Below, piece after piece: positions 19,947 to 28,936 of a stretch of DNA of 64,000 nt (position 1 is its first letter; every line of letters starts with the position of its first letter). The notes below the pieces were generated by a model. That model saw only the letters and a list, made by a program, of their open reading frames with translations. It made no database searches and had not been told where the DNA came from. Both the position numbers and the translations under genes were made by a program. This DNA is from Comamonadaceae bacterium. GTDB lineage: Bacteria > Pseudomonadota > Gammaproteobacteria > Burkholderiales > Burkholderiaceae_C. Where the stretch lies: assembly GCA_027483665.1 (NCBI GenBank), contig JAIXUC010000026.1:124001-188000 (forward strand), given 5' to 3'.

Positions 19947-22550
19947 TCAGGCCGTCACGCCTTTGGCGGTGTCTGCGTACTCGTCGATCTGATCGAAGTT
20001 CATGTACTTGTAGATCGCAGCGCCGTCCTTGTTCACCACACCCATGGCCTCGTGGTACTGAGCCACCGTGGGGATTTGGCCCAACTTCGAGGCAATGGCC
20101 GCCAACTCTGCAGATGCCAAAAACACGTTGGTGTTTTTGCCCAAACGGTTGGGGAAGTTGCGGGTGCTGGTAGACACGACCGTGGCGCCCTCGCGCACCT
20201 GGGCTTGATTGCCCATGCACAAGCTGCAGCCAGGCATTTCTGTGCGGGCGCCAGCCGCGCCAAAGTTGGCGTAGTGGCCTTCCTTGATCAGCTCGCTCTC
20301 GTCCATCTTGGTGGGCGGGGCCACCCACAGCTTCACCGGAATATCGCGCGTGCCGCCGAGCAACTTCGCCGCTGCGCGGAAGTGGCCGATGTTGGTCATG
20401 CAACTGCCGATGAAGGCTTCGTCGATCTTGGTGCCCGCCACTTCAGACAGGAATTTGGCGTCGTCGGGGTCGTTGGGGCAGCACAGGATGGGCTCGTGGA
20501 TGTCGGCCAAGTCGATCTCGATCACGGCGGCGTATTCCGCATTGGCGTCAGCGCGCAGCAACTGCGGGCTGTCCAGCCAAGCCTGAACAGCGCGGATGCG
20601 GCGCTCCAGCGCGCGCTTGTCTTCGTAGCCTTGGGCAATCATGTTTTTCATCAGCACCACGTTGCTCTGCAAGTACTCGATCACCGGTTCCTTGTTGAGC
20701 TGGATGGTGCAGCCAGCTGCGCTGCGCTCGGCAGAGGCGTCACTCAGTTCGAAGGCTTGCTCCACCTTCAGCTCGGGCAGGCCTTCGATCTCCAGAATGC
20801 GCCCGCTGAAGATGTTCTTCTTGCCGCTCTTGGCCACGGTCAGCAGGCCCGCCTTGATGGCGTACAGCGGAATGGCGTGTACCAAATCACGCAGGGTGAC
20901 GCCCGGCTGCATCTGGCCTTTGAAACGCACCAGCACGCTCTCGGGCATGTCCAGCGGCATCACGCCGGTGGCTGCGCCAAAGGCCACCAGACCGGAGCCT
21001 GCGGGGAAAGAAATGCCAATGGGGAAACGCGTGTGCGAATCGCCGCCTGTGCCCACCGTGTCGGGCAGCAGCAAGCGGTTGAGCCAAGAGTGGATGACGC
21101 CATCGCCTGGGCGCAGGCTGACGCCGCCGCGGTTGCTGATGAAGGCTGGCAACTCCCGGTGCGTCTTCACATCGACAGGCTTGGGGTATGCAGCGGTGTG
21201 GCAGAAAGACTGCATCACCATGTCGGCAGAGAAGCCCAGGCAAGCCAAGTCTTTGAGCTCGTCGCGGGTCATGGGGCCCGTGGTGTCTTGGCTGCCCACC
21301 GTGGTCATCTTGGGCTCGCAGTAGGTGCCAGGGCGCACGCCCTGCCCTTCTGGCAAACCCACGGCGCGGCCCACCATCTTTTGGGCCAAGGTGAAGCCAG
21401 CCTGGGTGGCCACCGGTGGCTGCGGCAGGCGAAACACCGTGGAGGCTGGCAAGCCCAGGAACTCCCTGGCTTTGGCGGTGAGGGACCGACCAATGATGAG
21501 GTTGATGCGTCCACCGGCACGGACCTCGTCAAACAGCACGTCGCTGCGCAACTTGAACTCGGTCAGCGTAGCGCCGCTCTTGGTGATTTTCCCGGCGTAG
21601 GGGTGGATGTCGATGACGTCGCCCATCTCCAGCTTCGTCACATCGACTTCAATGGGCAGCGCACCAGAGTCTTCTTGCGTATTGAAGAAGATGGGGGCGA
21701 TCTTGCCGCCCAGCGTGACACCACCAAAGCGCTTGTTGGGTACAAAAGGAATGTCTTGGCCCGTGGCCCAGATGACGCTGTTGGTGGCACTTTTGCGGCT
21801 GGAGCCGGTGCCCACCACGTCGCCCACGTAGGCCACCAGATGGCCTTTTTTCTTCAAGTCTTCAATGAAAGCCATCGGGCCGCGCTTGCCGTCTTCTTCG
21901 GGCTTGAAAGCCGCACCTTCGCGGGTGTTTTTCAACATGGCCAAGTAGTGCAGCGGGATGTCTGGGCGGCTCCAGGCGTCAGGGGCGGGAGACAAGTCGT
22001 CGGTGTTGGTCTCACCGGGCACCTTGAAAACGCTCACGGTGATCGTCTGCGGCACTTCGGGGCGGGTGGTGAACCACTCGGCATCTGCCCAACTGCGCAT
22101 CACCTCTTGGGCGATGGCGTTGCCAGCTCGAGCCTTATCGGCCACGTCGTTGAAAAAGTCGAACATCAACAGCGTCTTTTTCAGACCGGCTGCGGCCGTG
22201 GGCGCCACCTCGGCGTCGTCGAGCAATTCGATGAGCGGGTGCACGTTGTAGCCCCCCACCATCGTGCCCAAAAGCTCTGTGGCTTTGATGCGGCTGACGA
22301 GACCCACGCTCAGATCACCATGCGCAACCGCGGCCAGAAAGCTGGCCTTGACCTTGGCGGCGTCGTCGACGCCGGGTGGTACACGGTGCGTGAGCAGATC
22401 CAGCAGATAGGCTTCTTCACCGGCAGGCGGTGCCTTCACCAGCTCAATCAGTTCGGCCACCTGCTTGGCGTCAAGCGGAAGCGGTGGAATACCCAAAGCC
22501 GCACGCTCTGCAGCGTGGGCACGGTAGTGAGCAAGGAAGGTCGAAGTCAT
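19947..22550 (-). CDS. acnB: Bifunctional aconitate hydratase 2 / 2-methylisocitrate dehydratase
   Basis: AcnB is the main TCA-cycle aconitase of many proteobacteria and can also act on 2-methylisocitrate. The 867-residue protein has the AcnB domain order: an N-terminal HEAT-like domain (about 1-155), the swivel domain ([14 protein letters not shown] near residue 250), then the catalytic domains with cluster ligands C717, C775 and C778, which align with C710, C769 and C772 of E. coli AcnB. The ATG at 22550 has an AGGAG ribosome-binding site. It is the last gene of a leftward mdh/citE-like/unknown/acnB series. Confidence 0.96.
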   Translation of the reverse strand: MTSTFLAHYRAHAAERAALGIPPLPLDAKQVAELIELVKAPPAGEEAYLLDLLTHRVPPGVDDAAKVKASFLAAVAHGDLSVGLVSRIKATELLGTMVGGYNVHPLIELLDDAEVAPTAAAGLKKTLLMFDFFNDVADKARAGNAIAQEVMRSWADAEWFTTRPEVPQTITVSVFKVPGETNTDDLSPAPDAWSRPDIPLHYLAMLKNTREGAAFKPEEDGKRGPMAFIEDLKKKGHLVAYVGDVVGTGSSRKSATNSVIWATGQDIPFVPNKRFGGVTLGGKIAPIFFNTQEDSGALPIEVDVTKLEMGDVIDIHPYAGKITKSGATLTEFKLRSDVLFDEVRAGGRINLIIGRSLTAKAREFLGLPASTVFRLPQPPVATQAGFTLAQKMVGRAVGLPEGQGVRPGTYCEPKMTTVGSQDTTGPMTRDELKDLACLGFSADMVMQSFCHTAAYPKPVDVKTHRELPAFISNRGGVSLRPGDGVIHSWLNRLLLPDTVGTGGDSHTRFPIGISFPAGSGLVAFGAATGVMPLDMPESVLVRFKGQMQPGVTLRDLVHAIPLYAIKAGLLTVAKSGKKNIFSGRILEIEGLPELKVEQAFELSDASAERSAAGCTIQLNKEPVIEYLQSNVVLMKNMIAQGYEDKRALERRIRAVQAWLDSPQLLRADANAEYAAVIEIDLADIHEPILCCPNDPDDAKFLSEVAGTKIDEAFIGSCMTNIGHFRAAAKLLGGTRDIPVKLWVAPPTKMDESELIKEGHYANFGAAGARTEMPGCSLCMGNQAQVREGATVVSTSTRNFPNRLGKNTNVFLASAELAAIASKLGQIPTVAQYHEAMGVVNKDGAAIYKYMNFDQIDEYADTAKGVTA

Positions 22551-22618
22551 GAGGCTCTCCTGTGGATGGGGGCTAAGAAGCGAGGGACTTAGAAAAACAG
22601 CAGTGCACAGGCCATGCA

Positions 22619-23188
22619 TCAAGGCGCACTAGCCGCAGCAGGTGCATCCAGGATGCTGGGTAGCGGATTCAGCCGCAGTGCCTCTGCCACCGCAGCCTGA
22701 GCCGGGCTTTTGCACTCGTCGGCCATTCGTTGACCTAAACGTTGATTCATGAGCATCGACTTGTTGGCCAGTTGCAGCCAAACCGCACCTTGCCTGCGGT
22801 CTTCGAGTCTTACAGCGCCGGTCGCGCTGGCCACCGGGAACATGCGCAGGCGCTGACCACGAATCACCACGTCAAAGTACCCGGGCGCCCGATCATCCGG
22901 GGTGATGTTGATGGAGACACCTAACTCGCAGGGCAAAAACCCCGTGTGCACGCGGGAGGCGATCTCCAGTTCTACATCGGTCAGTGCGGTTTCGGCCGCC
23001 ACTGCGCCAGCGGCAATCTGCGCAGCGAGGCTGCGAATTTCCCGGTGATGCTGACCGGAGGCCGGCTGGCTTGGCGCGGCAGTTGCGGGCTGCCTCAACG
23101 GCGCTGGGCTGCTTTGTGCGTACGCTGGAAGAACGAACGAGGCCATCGTGCCCATGGCCACCGCCAGCATCCACTTCAATGCAACCAC
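22619..23188 (-). CDS. Exported protein of unknown function between citE-like gene and acnB
   Basis: A 189-residue protein with a signal peptide (Lys at residue 5, hydrophobic core, cleavage probably after AYA at about residue 24) and an Ala/Pro/Gln-rich stretch before a compact domain. The domain contains two cysteines (in FLPCELG and MADECK), which could form a disulfide. I recognise no family. I chose the GTG at 23188, which gives a proper signal peptide and has GAGGT upstream; an ATG at 23170 would remove the charged N-terminus. It overlaps the citE-like gene by 13 bases and precedes acnB by 68. Confidence 0.68.
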   Translation of the reverse strand: MVALKWMLAVAMGTMASFVLPAYAQSSPAPLRQPATAAPSQPASGQHHREIRSLAAQIAAGAVAAETALTDVELEIASRVHTGFLPCELGVSINITPDDRAPGYFDVVIRGQRLRMFPVASATGAVRLEDRRQGAVWLQLANKSMLMNQRLGQRMADECKSPAQAAVAEALRLNPLPSILDAPAAASAP

Positions 23189-24177
23189 GGCGCTACCTCA
23201 GGTGGGATGTGCATGCCCGCTCGGGCTGCACGCTGCAGCACATGCCAGTGGTGCCTGTAGCTCGCTCGGTCTTGCAGCTGCCCGTTCACCGCAACGGGAC
23301 CCCAGTTGGCAGCACAGGCTGCCAACAGCACTTCACAAGCTGCTGACAGGGCATCCGGCTCTGGCTGAAATGCAGCCACGATAGGACCAATTTGTTGCGG
23401 GTGGATGCTCCACATGCGGGTGAAACCCAACTGCCGTGATGCCTGCAATGCAGCCCAACTCAGAAGCGCTGGGTCCCCCATTTCGGTCACCACGTTGTGA
23501 GCGGGCACTTTGCCCGCTGCGTGGCAAGCGCTCGCTAAGCGCAGCTTGGCTTGCAACACCAGCGGGTGTGCAAATTGGCCTTGGGCGGTCATGGCGGACG
23601 CACCAATGGCGCCCTGATGGGCTGACACGAAGTCCATCAACCCAAAGCTGAGCGACTGAACGCGGGGGTGCGTCGCAAAGGCCGCCACCCGTGTCATTGC
23701 AGCAGGGGACTCCACCAGAACATGCAGGGGCAAGGCCAGTGCGCCCGTGCGGTCAATCGCCCGAGATGCCTCGTCGATCTGCTCGACGGACTCGACCTTG
23801 GGCAGCATGACATGACACAAGCGATGCCCAGCCGTTCCGACGACTGTGTTCACGTCATCGGCAAAAGCCGGATGATCGACGGGGTGCACGCGCACCGCCA
23901 CCCGTGCCCCGGGCGTGCTGGCAAGTGCCAGCTCTGCCACCAGACGCGCTTGCTGCGCCTCTAGGCCAGCCTCAGCGCCGTCTTCGAGATCGAGGGTGAC
24001 GTCGAAACTGCACAAGCCCCGCTCTGCCAGACCCTGCGCCTGCAGTGCCAGGCTTTTGCGCATGCGAGCCTCGACCCCGCTGTAGTGGTCACAAACCGGC
24101 AAAGACCACAGGTCGTTGCCGACCGCTTGCAAGACGTCGCGGGGGTGAGTCACGTGGCTGTCTTCAAGAAGCGGCAC
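23176..24177 (-). CDS. HpcH/HpaI aldolase / citrate lyase beta-like protein
   Basis: A 333-residue TIM-barrel enzyme of the CitE/HpcH family. Visible motifs are the DLEDG metal-binding element near residue 64, the RVHP arginine, VMLPKVES and a late active-site-proximal SIHPQQ segment. Family members cleave or form carbon-carbon bonds in CoA thioesters such as citramalyl-CoA, malyl-CoA or citryl-CoA. The usual citrate-lyase partner genes are not nearby, so it is more likely a stand-alone CoA-ester lyase. The start is a GTG at 24177 or possibly a GTG at 24153; no clear ribosome-binding site decides. It follows mdh by 15 bases. Confidence 0.82.
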   Translation of the reverse strand: MPLLEDSHVTHPRDVLQAVGNDLWSLPVCDHYSGVEARMRKSLALQAQGLAERGLCSFDVTLDLEDGAEAGLEAQQARLVAELALASTPGARVAVRVHPVDHPAFADDVNTVVGTAGHRLCHVMLPKVESVEQIDEASRAIDRTGALALPLHVLVESPAAMTRVAAFATHPRVQSLSFGLMDFVSAHQGAIGASAMTAQGQFAHPLVLQAKLRLASACHAAGKVPAHNVVTEMGDPALLSWAALQASRQLGFTRMWSIHPQQIGPIVAAFQPEPDALSAACEVLLAACAANWGPVAVNGQLQDRASYRHHWHVLQRAARAGMHIPPEVAPWLH

Positions 24178-24192
24178 GGGGCATCGCGGAAA

Positions 24193-25179
24193 TCAGAGCA
24201 GATGCGAAACGCCCGCTTGCTCGTCTTGGAGCTCTTTCAAGGTCTTATCAATACAAGCTTGGCTGAACTCGTCGATCGGCAGGCCCTCGACCACCGTGTA
24301 GACACCGTTGGCGCAGGTGACGGGGAAACCGAACATGGTGTCTTTAGGAATTCCATACCAACCGTCAGATGGCACACCCATCGTGACCCAACGACCGTCG
24401 GTGCCCAGCGCCCAATCACGCATGTGGTCAATGGCTGCGTTTGCTGCAGACGCGGCTGAAGACAAGCCCCGCGCCTCGATGATGGCGGCACCGCGCTTGC
24501 CCACCGTTGGCAGGAACACGTCCTTGTTCCAGACTTGGTCGTTGATCATGTCCTTCACGCCAGCACCATCGATCGTGGCAAAGCGGTAATCGGCGTACAT
24601 CGTGGGCGAGTGGTTGCCCCAGACCGCCAGCTTTTGAATAGCCGCTACGGGCTTGCCCGTCTTTGCAGCGATCTGGCTGAGTGCGCGGTTGTGGTCTAAG
24701 CGAAGCATGGCCGTGAAGTTTTGGCGAGGCAGGTCGGGGGCACTTTTCATCGCGATGTAGGCGTTGGTGTTGGCCGGGTTACCCACCACCAAAACCCGCA
24801 CGTCGCGACTGGCAACCGCGTTCAGTGCCTTGCCCTGGGCCGTGAAGATCTGTGCATTGGCAGCCAAAAGGTCGGCCCGTTCCATTCCGGGGCCGCGCGG
24901 GCGCGCGCCGACCAACAAGGCGTAGTCGGTTTCTTTGAACGCCGTGTTGGCGTCACCATGAGCCTGCATGTCAGCCAGCAAAGGAAATGCGCAGTCTTCC
25001 AACTCCATCATCACGCCCTTCAGAGCCTTTTGCGCCTTCTCGTCCGGTATCTCGAGCAGTTGCAAGATGACCGGCTGATCACGGCCGAGCATTTCGCCGG
25101 AGGCGATACGAAACAGCAAGGCGTAACCAATTTGGCCAGCGGCACCGGTGACGGCCACACGGACAGGCTTTTTGTTCAT
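24193..25179 (-). CDS. mdh: Malate dehydrogenase (LDH-like, cytosolic type)
   Basis: Mdh oxidises malate to oxaloacetate with NAD+ in the TCA cycle. The 328-residue protein begins with the Rossmann loop TGAAGQIGY and has the substrate arginines in [15 protein letters not shown] and the catalytic histidine in [11 protein letters not shown]. These sequences belong to the group shared with eukaryotic cytosolic enzymes. The ATG at 25179 is set by the N-terminus [15 protein letters not shown]. It is divergent from a GntR-family gene; the shared 174-base region contains overlapping promoter elements and a palindrome. Confidence 0.95.
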   Translation of the reverse strand: MNKKPVRVAVTGAAGQIGYALLFRIASGEMLGRDQPVILQLLEIPDEKAQKALKGVMMELEDCAFPLLADMQAHGDANTAFKETDYALLVGARPRGPGMERADLLAANAQIFTAQGKALNAVASRDVRVLVVGNPANTNAYIAMKSAPDLPRQNFTAMLRLDHNRALSQIAAKTGKPVAAIQKLAVWGNHSPTMYADYRFATIDGAGVKDMINDQVWNKDVFLPTVGKRGAAIIEARGLSSAASAANAAIDHMRDWALGTDGRWVTMGVPSDGWYGIPKDTMFGFPVTCANGVYTVVEGLPIDEFSQACIDKTLKELQDEQAGVSHLL

Positions 25180-25318
25180 GAGGAGGAGGCTCCAGGGACG
25201 GTTGAAAAGGGGCGTTGCTGATCGGGTGAAACGGGCGCAACCAGAAGGCAGGTTACGCGGCACAGGCCCTAACAAACCAGCGCTGGGCAGTCTAGCCGCG
25301 AGACCATGACAGGTCAAC

Positions 25319-25346
25319 TTGTCTTATGTCTTATATAAGATATAGT
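25319..25346 (+). promoter_or_regulatory. Putative promoter of the gntR-type gene
   Basis: TTGTCT (25319-25324) and TATAGT (25341-25346) are 16 bases apart. The expected start of transcription falls at or next to the ATG at 25354 and there is no ribosome-binding site, so the message may be leaderless. Consensus match only. Confidence 0.4.
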
Positions 25347-25349
25347 CAA
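25321..25349 (-). promoter_or_regulatory. Putative promoter of mdh
   Basis: On the minus strand TTGACT (plus 25344-25349) is followed after 17 bases by TAAGAC (plus 25321-25326). The -35 is good and the -10 weak. It would give an mdh leader of about 135 bases. It occupies the same DNA as the gntR promoter on the other strand. Confidence 0.35.
25329..25340. promoter_or_regulatory. Perfect 12-base palindrome TCTTATATAAGA (candidate GntR operator)
   Basis: The palindrome lies between the -35 and -10 elements of both predicted divergent promoters (gntR and mdh), 13 bases before the regulator start. This is the expected place for an autoregulatory operator. A 9/12 match, TCTTATCCAAGG, lies at 26248-26259 over the sdhC ribosome-binding site. 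Confidence 0.45.
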
Positions 25350-25353
25350 ACAA

Positions 25354-26142
25354 ATGGCACAGCCCCACCCTGCCAGCGCCAACGGCGCATCCGGCGTTGA
25401 ACAACACAATGGCACTCCCGCGTTCAGCCCCCTTTATCAACAGATCAAGGGCCTGCTCTTGGGCAGCTTGCAGGCCGGCGAATGGAAGCCTGGTGAGTCC
25501 ATTCCAAGCGAGATGGACCTGGCTGGCCGCTACCGCGTGAGTCAGGGCACCGTACGCAAAGCGATTGACGAACTGGCAGCAGAGAACTTGGTCGTCAGAC
25601 GTCAAGGCAAGGGCACTTTCGTCTCGACCCACTCCGAACAGCAGTCCAGCTTTCGCTTTTTAAGGCTGACGCCTGATGCGGGTCCGATGAAGAACCCGGC
25701 TGCTCCGCAACGCCACATCATCGATTGCCGCCGCGCGCGGGCGACTGCCGAGGTTGCAAGGGCACTGCTGATGAAACCAGGAGATGGCGTTTTGCACTTG
25801 AGACGTGTTTTGTCTTTCAGCAACACGCCAACCATCCTCGAGGACATCTGGCTGCCGGGACCATACTTCAGGGGCCTCACCGCAGAGCGCTTGGCCGCAG
25901 ACGAAAGACCGATGTACGGCATGTTCGAGGCAGAGTTCAACGTGCACATGGTCCGCGCCGAGGAAAAAATTCGTGCTGTATTGCCCGACGCGGAACAGCG
26001 ACGCCTATTGAACTTGGACGGCACGCAAATGCCGTTGCTGAGCGTTGAGCGAGTCGCCTTCACTTACAACGATTTGCCGATGGAATTGCGCCGCGGCCTG
26101 TATCGGACGGACGCGCACCATTACAGCAACGTTCTTAGCTGA
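25354..26142 (+). CDS. GntR-family regulator, HutC subfamily (UTRA domain)
   Basis: A 262-residue transcription factor. The N-terminal winged helix (about residues 25-93) has the GntR pattern: a PLYQQIK entry, GESIPSEMDLAGRYRVSQGTVRKAI-type recognition helix and a RRQGKGTFV wing. The C-terminal part (about 110-255) fits the UTRA ligand-binding fold, ending with a LSVERVAFTYNDLPME segment. It stands between mdh (divergent) and sdhC (same direction), so it probably senses a central metabolite and regulates TCA genes. The effector is not known. Confidence 0.88.
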   Translation: MAQPHPASANGASGVEQHNGTPAFSPLYQQIKGLLLGSLQAGEWKPGESIPSEMDLAGRYRVSQGTVRKAIDELAAENLVVRRQGKGTFVSTHSEQQSSFRFLRLTPDAGPMKNPAAPQRHIIDCRRARATAEVARALLMKPGDGVLHLRRVLSFSNTPTILEDIWLPGPYFRGLTAERLAADERPMYGMFEAEFNVHMVRAEEKIRAVLPDAEQRRLLNLDGTQMPLLSVERVAFTYNDLPMELRRGLYRTDAHHYSNVLS

Positions 26143-26194
26143 CCAAGCGCCATGGGCTACTCTTGGGCGTCATCAAAAGAATGCTGCATTGCAA

Positions 26195-26200
26195 TACAAT
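26195..26200 (+). promoter_or_regulatory. Possible -10 box upstream of sdhC
   Basis: TACAAT, 70 bases before the sdhC ATG, followed by a T tract. No convincing -35 is seen at the right distance. It may be the start of the sdh transcript, independent of the gntR-type gene. Confidence 0.3.
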
Positions 26201-26270
26201 TTTTTTGCGCATCCCAGTTGCGCAGTCAGCTCAAATACAAAAAGTAGTCTTATCCAAGGAAGTCATTCCC

Positions 26271-26702
26271 ATGAGCGAGCTGTCCCGTAAGCGGCCTGAG
26301 TTCCGCAACATCAACGCCTTTACCGACCTCACCACGTATCGATTGCCCCCCGCGGGCTGGGTGTCCATCTTGCACCGGGTGAGCGGTGCGCTGATGTTTT
26401 TCCTGATGCCTTTCATCATTTGGATGTTTGACACCTCGGTGTCGTCCGAGTTTTCCTATGCCCGGTTCACCTCGGTCTTCAACGCAGGGGTGGGCTTAGC
26501 TCCTGGATGGCTCTTCAAGCTGGTTGCGCTCGCCCTGATCTGGGCTTTCCTGCACCACTTCATTGCAGGGCTACGCCACCTGTGGATGGATGTGAACCAC
26601 TCCGTCTCACGCGAGTTTGGGCGCAACTCGGCGTTGGTGACCCTCGGCCTCAGTGCCGTGCTGACACTGGCTCTGGGCTCCAAACTGTTTGGGCTGTACT
26701 GA
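26271..26702 (+). CDS. sdhC: Succinate dehydrogenase cytochrome b556 subunit
   Basis: One of two membrane anchors that bind heme b and ubiquinone in complex II. The 143-residue protein has three helices. The segment SILHRVSGALMF (about residues 33-44) carries the conserved HR-x-S-G quinone-site pattern, and the LHHFIAGLRHLWMD segment near residue 88 contains the heme-ligand histidine. The ATG at 26271 is preceded by AAGGAA. It starts the sdhCDAB-sdhE set. Confidence 0.95.
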   Translation: MSELSRKRPEFRNINAFTDLTTYRLPPAGWVSILHRVSGALMFFLMPFIIWMFDTSVSSEFSYARFTSVFNAGVGLAPGWLFKLVALALIWAFLHHFIAGLRHLWMDVNHSVSREFGRNSALVTLGLSAVLTLALGSKLFGLY

Positions 26703-26743
26703 AGCTGGCGGCCTTGCCCAATTTGTTTTAGGGAAATCGAAAA

Positions 26744-27109
26744 ATGGCAGTGAATCACGGCTCAAAGCGCATCGTCGTCGGCGCCCATTACGGTTTGCGC
26801 GACTGGCTCAGCCAGCGCGTGACCGCAGCGCTGATGGCCCTCTTCACAGTGGTGCTGCTGGCCCAGGTTCTGCTGATATCTGGCCCCATCGGCTACACCG
26901 AGTGGGCGGGCATCTTTGCTACCCAGTGGATGAAGGTACTCACCTTTGCAGTCATCCTCGCGATGCTCTACCACGTCTGGGTGGGTGTGCGAGATATCTG
27001 GATGGATTACATCAAGCCGGTCGCCCTGCGCTTGTCGCTGCAAATCTTCACCATCGTTTGGCTCGTGGGGTGCGCGGGCTGGGCCATTCAAGTCCTCTGG
27101 AGGTTGTAA
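26744..27109 (+). CDS. sdhD: Succinate dehydrogenase hydrophobic membrane anchor subunit
   Basis: The second complex II anchor, 121 residues with three helices. GLRDWLSQRVTA near the N-terminus and the YHVWVGVRDIWMDYIK segment with the second heme histidine (about residue 76) are family features. It follows sdhC by 41 bases and precedes sdhA by 4, consistent with an operon. Confidence 0.93.
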   Translation: MAVNHGSKRIVVGAHYGLRDWLSQRVTAALMALFTVVLLAQVLLISGPIGYTEWAGIFATQWMKVLTFAVILAMLYHVWVGVRDIWMDYIKPVALRLSLQIFTIVWLVGCAGWAIQVLWRL

Positions 27110-27113
27110 GCCC

Positions 27114-28913
27114 ATGACTTACACGAAAAGTGCGATCAGCAAGCGACGTTTTGATGTGGTCATCGTCGGTGCAGGCGGCTCGGGCATGCGGGCCTCTTTG
27201 CAATTGGCTCGCGCCGGTCTCAATGTGGCGGTCCTGTCCAAGGTGTTTCCTACCCGGTCTCACACCGTCGCTGCCCAAGGCGGCATCGGTGCATCGCTTG
27301 GCAACATGAGTGAGGACAACTGGCACTATCACTTCTACGACACCGTCAAAGGCTCAGATTGGCTGGGCGATCAAGATGCCATTGAGTTCATGTGTCGCGA
27401 AGCGCCCAAGGTGGTCTACGAGCTCGAGCACATGGGCATGCCTTTCGACCGCAACCCCGACGGGACGATTTACCAGCGCCCGTTCGGCGGGCACACGGCC
27501 AACTATGGTGAAAAACCTGTTCAACGCGCCTGCGCTGCCGCCGACCGCACTGGGCACGCCATGCTGCACACCCTCTATCAACAAAATGTGCAGGCCCACA
27601 CCAGCTTCTTTGTCGAATGGATGGCGCTGGATCTGATTCGTGACGCTGACGGCGACGTGGTGGGTGTAACGGCACTGGAAATGGAAACTGGTGATCTACA
27701 CATCCTGGAGGCCAAGACCACGTTGCTGGCCACCGGCGGCGCAGGACGCATCTTTGCTGCATCCACCAACGCGTTCATCAACACCGGCGACGGCCTGGGC
27801 ATGGCGGCGCGCAGCGGCATCCCGCTGGAAGACATGGAGTTTTGGCAGTTCCACCCGACCGGTGTCGCTGGTGCTGGCGTTCTGCTCACAGAAGGCTGCC
27901 GAGGCGAAGGCGCGATTCTCATCAACAGCGAGGGCGAGCGATTCATGGAGCGCTACGCGCCCACCTTGAAAGACTTGGCCCCCCGCGACTTTGTTTCCCG
28001 CTGCATGGATCAAGAAATCAAAGAAGGCCGTGGCTGCGGGCCCAACAAAGACCATGTCCTGTTGAAGTTGGACCATTTGGGCGTCGAAACCATCATGAAG
28101 CGGCTGCCCTCCGTCTACGAAATCGGACACAACTTCGCGAATGTGGACATCACGCGAGAGCCCATTCCGGTGGTCCCCACCATCCATTACCAAATGGGCG
28201 GAATACCGACCAACGTGAGCGGCCAGGTGGTTGTCCAGAAGCACGGCGTCGACAACGCGGTGGTGGGCGGCTTGTACGCCGTGGGCGAATGCTCTTGCGT
28301 GAGCGTGCATGGCGCCAACCGTCTGGGTACCAATTCGCTGCTTGATTTGCTGGTGTTTGGTCGCGCAGCGGGTAACCACATTGTTGATTCCCACCTGAAG
28401 ACAAAGGCCCACAAGCCATTGCCTGCCGATGCGGGAGAGCTCAGCGTTCAGCGCCTCAACCGCCTAGAGGCCAGCGAGTCCGGTGAATACGCACAGGACG
28501 TGGCGAATGACATTCGCGCCACCATGCAGCGACATGCGGGGGTGTTCCGTACCCAATCGAGCCTCGATGAGGGCGTGACGAAGGTCGCGGCCCTGCGTGA
28601 GCGTACCCAAGCGATCGGACTGAAAGACAAGTCGCGCGTGTTCAACACGGCACGCATCGAAGCGCTGGAAGTCGACAACCTCATCGAATCAGCCCAAGCG
28701 ACCATCGTGTCCGCTGCGGCGCGCAAAGAAAGCCGCGGAGCACACACTGTCGACGATTACGGGGACACCCCAGCGCACCCCAACGGCAGAAACGATCAGG
28801 AGTGGCACAAACACAGCCTGTGGTACGCCGAAGGTAACCGCATGTCCTACAAGCCGGTGCAGATGAAGCCACTGACTGTTGAGAGCGTGCCACTCAAAGT
28901 CCGCACGTTCTGA
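27114..28913 (+). CDS. sdhA: Succinate dehydrogenase flavoprotein subunit
   Basis: The 599-residue catalytic subunit of complex II, oxidising succinate to fumarate. The FAD-binding fold is IVGAGGSGMRA (17-27); the covalent flavin histidine is H50 in SHTVAAQGG. The capping domain and active-site arginines follow in the HPTGVAGAG and HGANRLGTNSLLDL regions. The ATG at 27114 directly follows the sdhD stop; the open frame extends upstream but overlaps sdhD. Flavinylation should need SdhE, encoded two genes downstream. Confidence 0.97.
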   Translation: MTYTKSAISKRRFDVVIVGAGGSGMRASLQLARAGLNVAVLSKVFPTRSHTVAAQGGIGASLGNMSEDNWHYHFYDTVKGSDWLGDQDAIEFMCREAPKVVYELEHMGMPFDRNPDGTIYQRPFGGHTANYGEKPVQRACAAADRTGHAMLHTLYQQNVQAHTSFFVEWMALDLIRDADGDVVGVTALEMETGDLHILEAKTTLLATGGAGRIFAASTNAFINTGDGLGMAARSGIPLEDMEFWQFHPTGVAGAGVLLTEGCRGEGAILINSEGERFMERYAPTLKDLAPRDFVSRCMDQEIKEGRGCGPNKDHVLLKLDHLGVETIMKRLPSVYEIGHNFANVDITREPIPVVPTIHYQMGGIPTNVSGQVVVQKHGVDNAVVGGLYAVGECSCVSVHGANRLGTNSLLDLLVFGRAAGNHIVDSHLKTKAHKPLPADAGELSVQRLNRLEASESGEYAQDVANDIRATMQRHAGVFRTQSSLDEGVTKVAALRERTQAIGLKDKSRVFNTARIEALEVDNLIESAQATIVSAAARKESRGAHTVDDYGDTPAHPNGRNDQEWHKHSLWYAEGNRMSYKPVQMKPLTVESVPLKVRTF

Positions 28914-28936
28914 AGTACCAGTTCCAGGAGATAAGC

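Noticed and set aside
20052-22592. 846-codon open frame on the plus strand
   Set aside because: It is exactly antisense to acnB, whose protein matches AcnB over its full length; the antisense frame has a composition (rich in His, Gln, Gly, Arg) typical of the complement of GC-rich coding DNA and no recognisable domain.
23176-24177. Citrate lyase beta subunit (citE) of a citrate lyase complex
   Set aside because: The alpha, gamma and accessory genes of citrate lyase are absent nearby, so only the general CoA-ester lyase family is called.
26205-26224. Two TTGCGCA direct repeats upstream of sdhC
   Set aside because: Seven-base repeats containing a self-complementary hexamer are common in GC-rich DNA; there are only two copies and no known binding protein for them.
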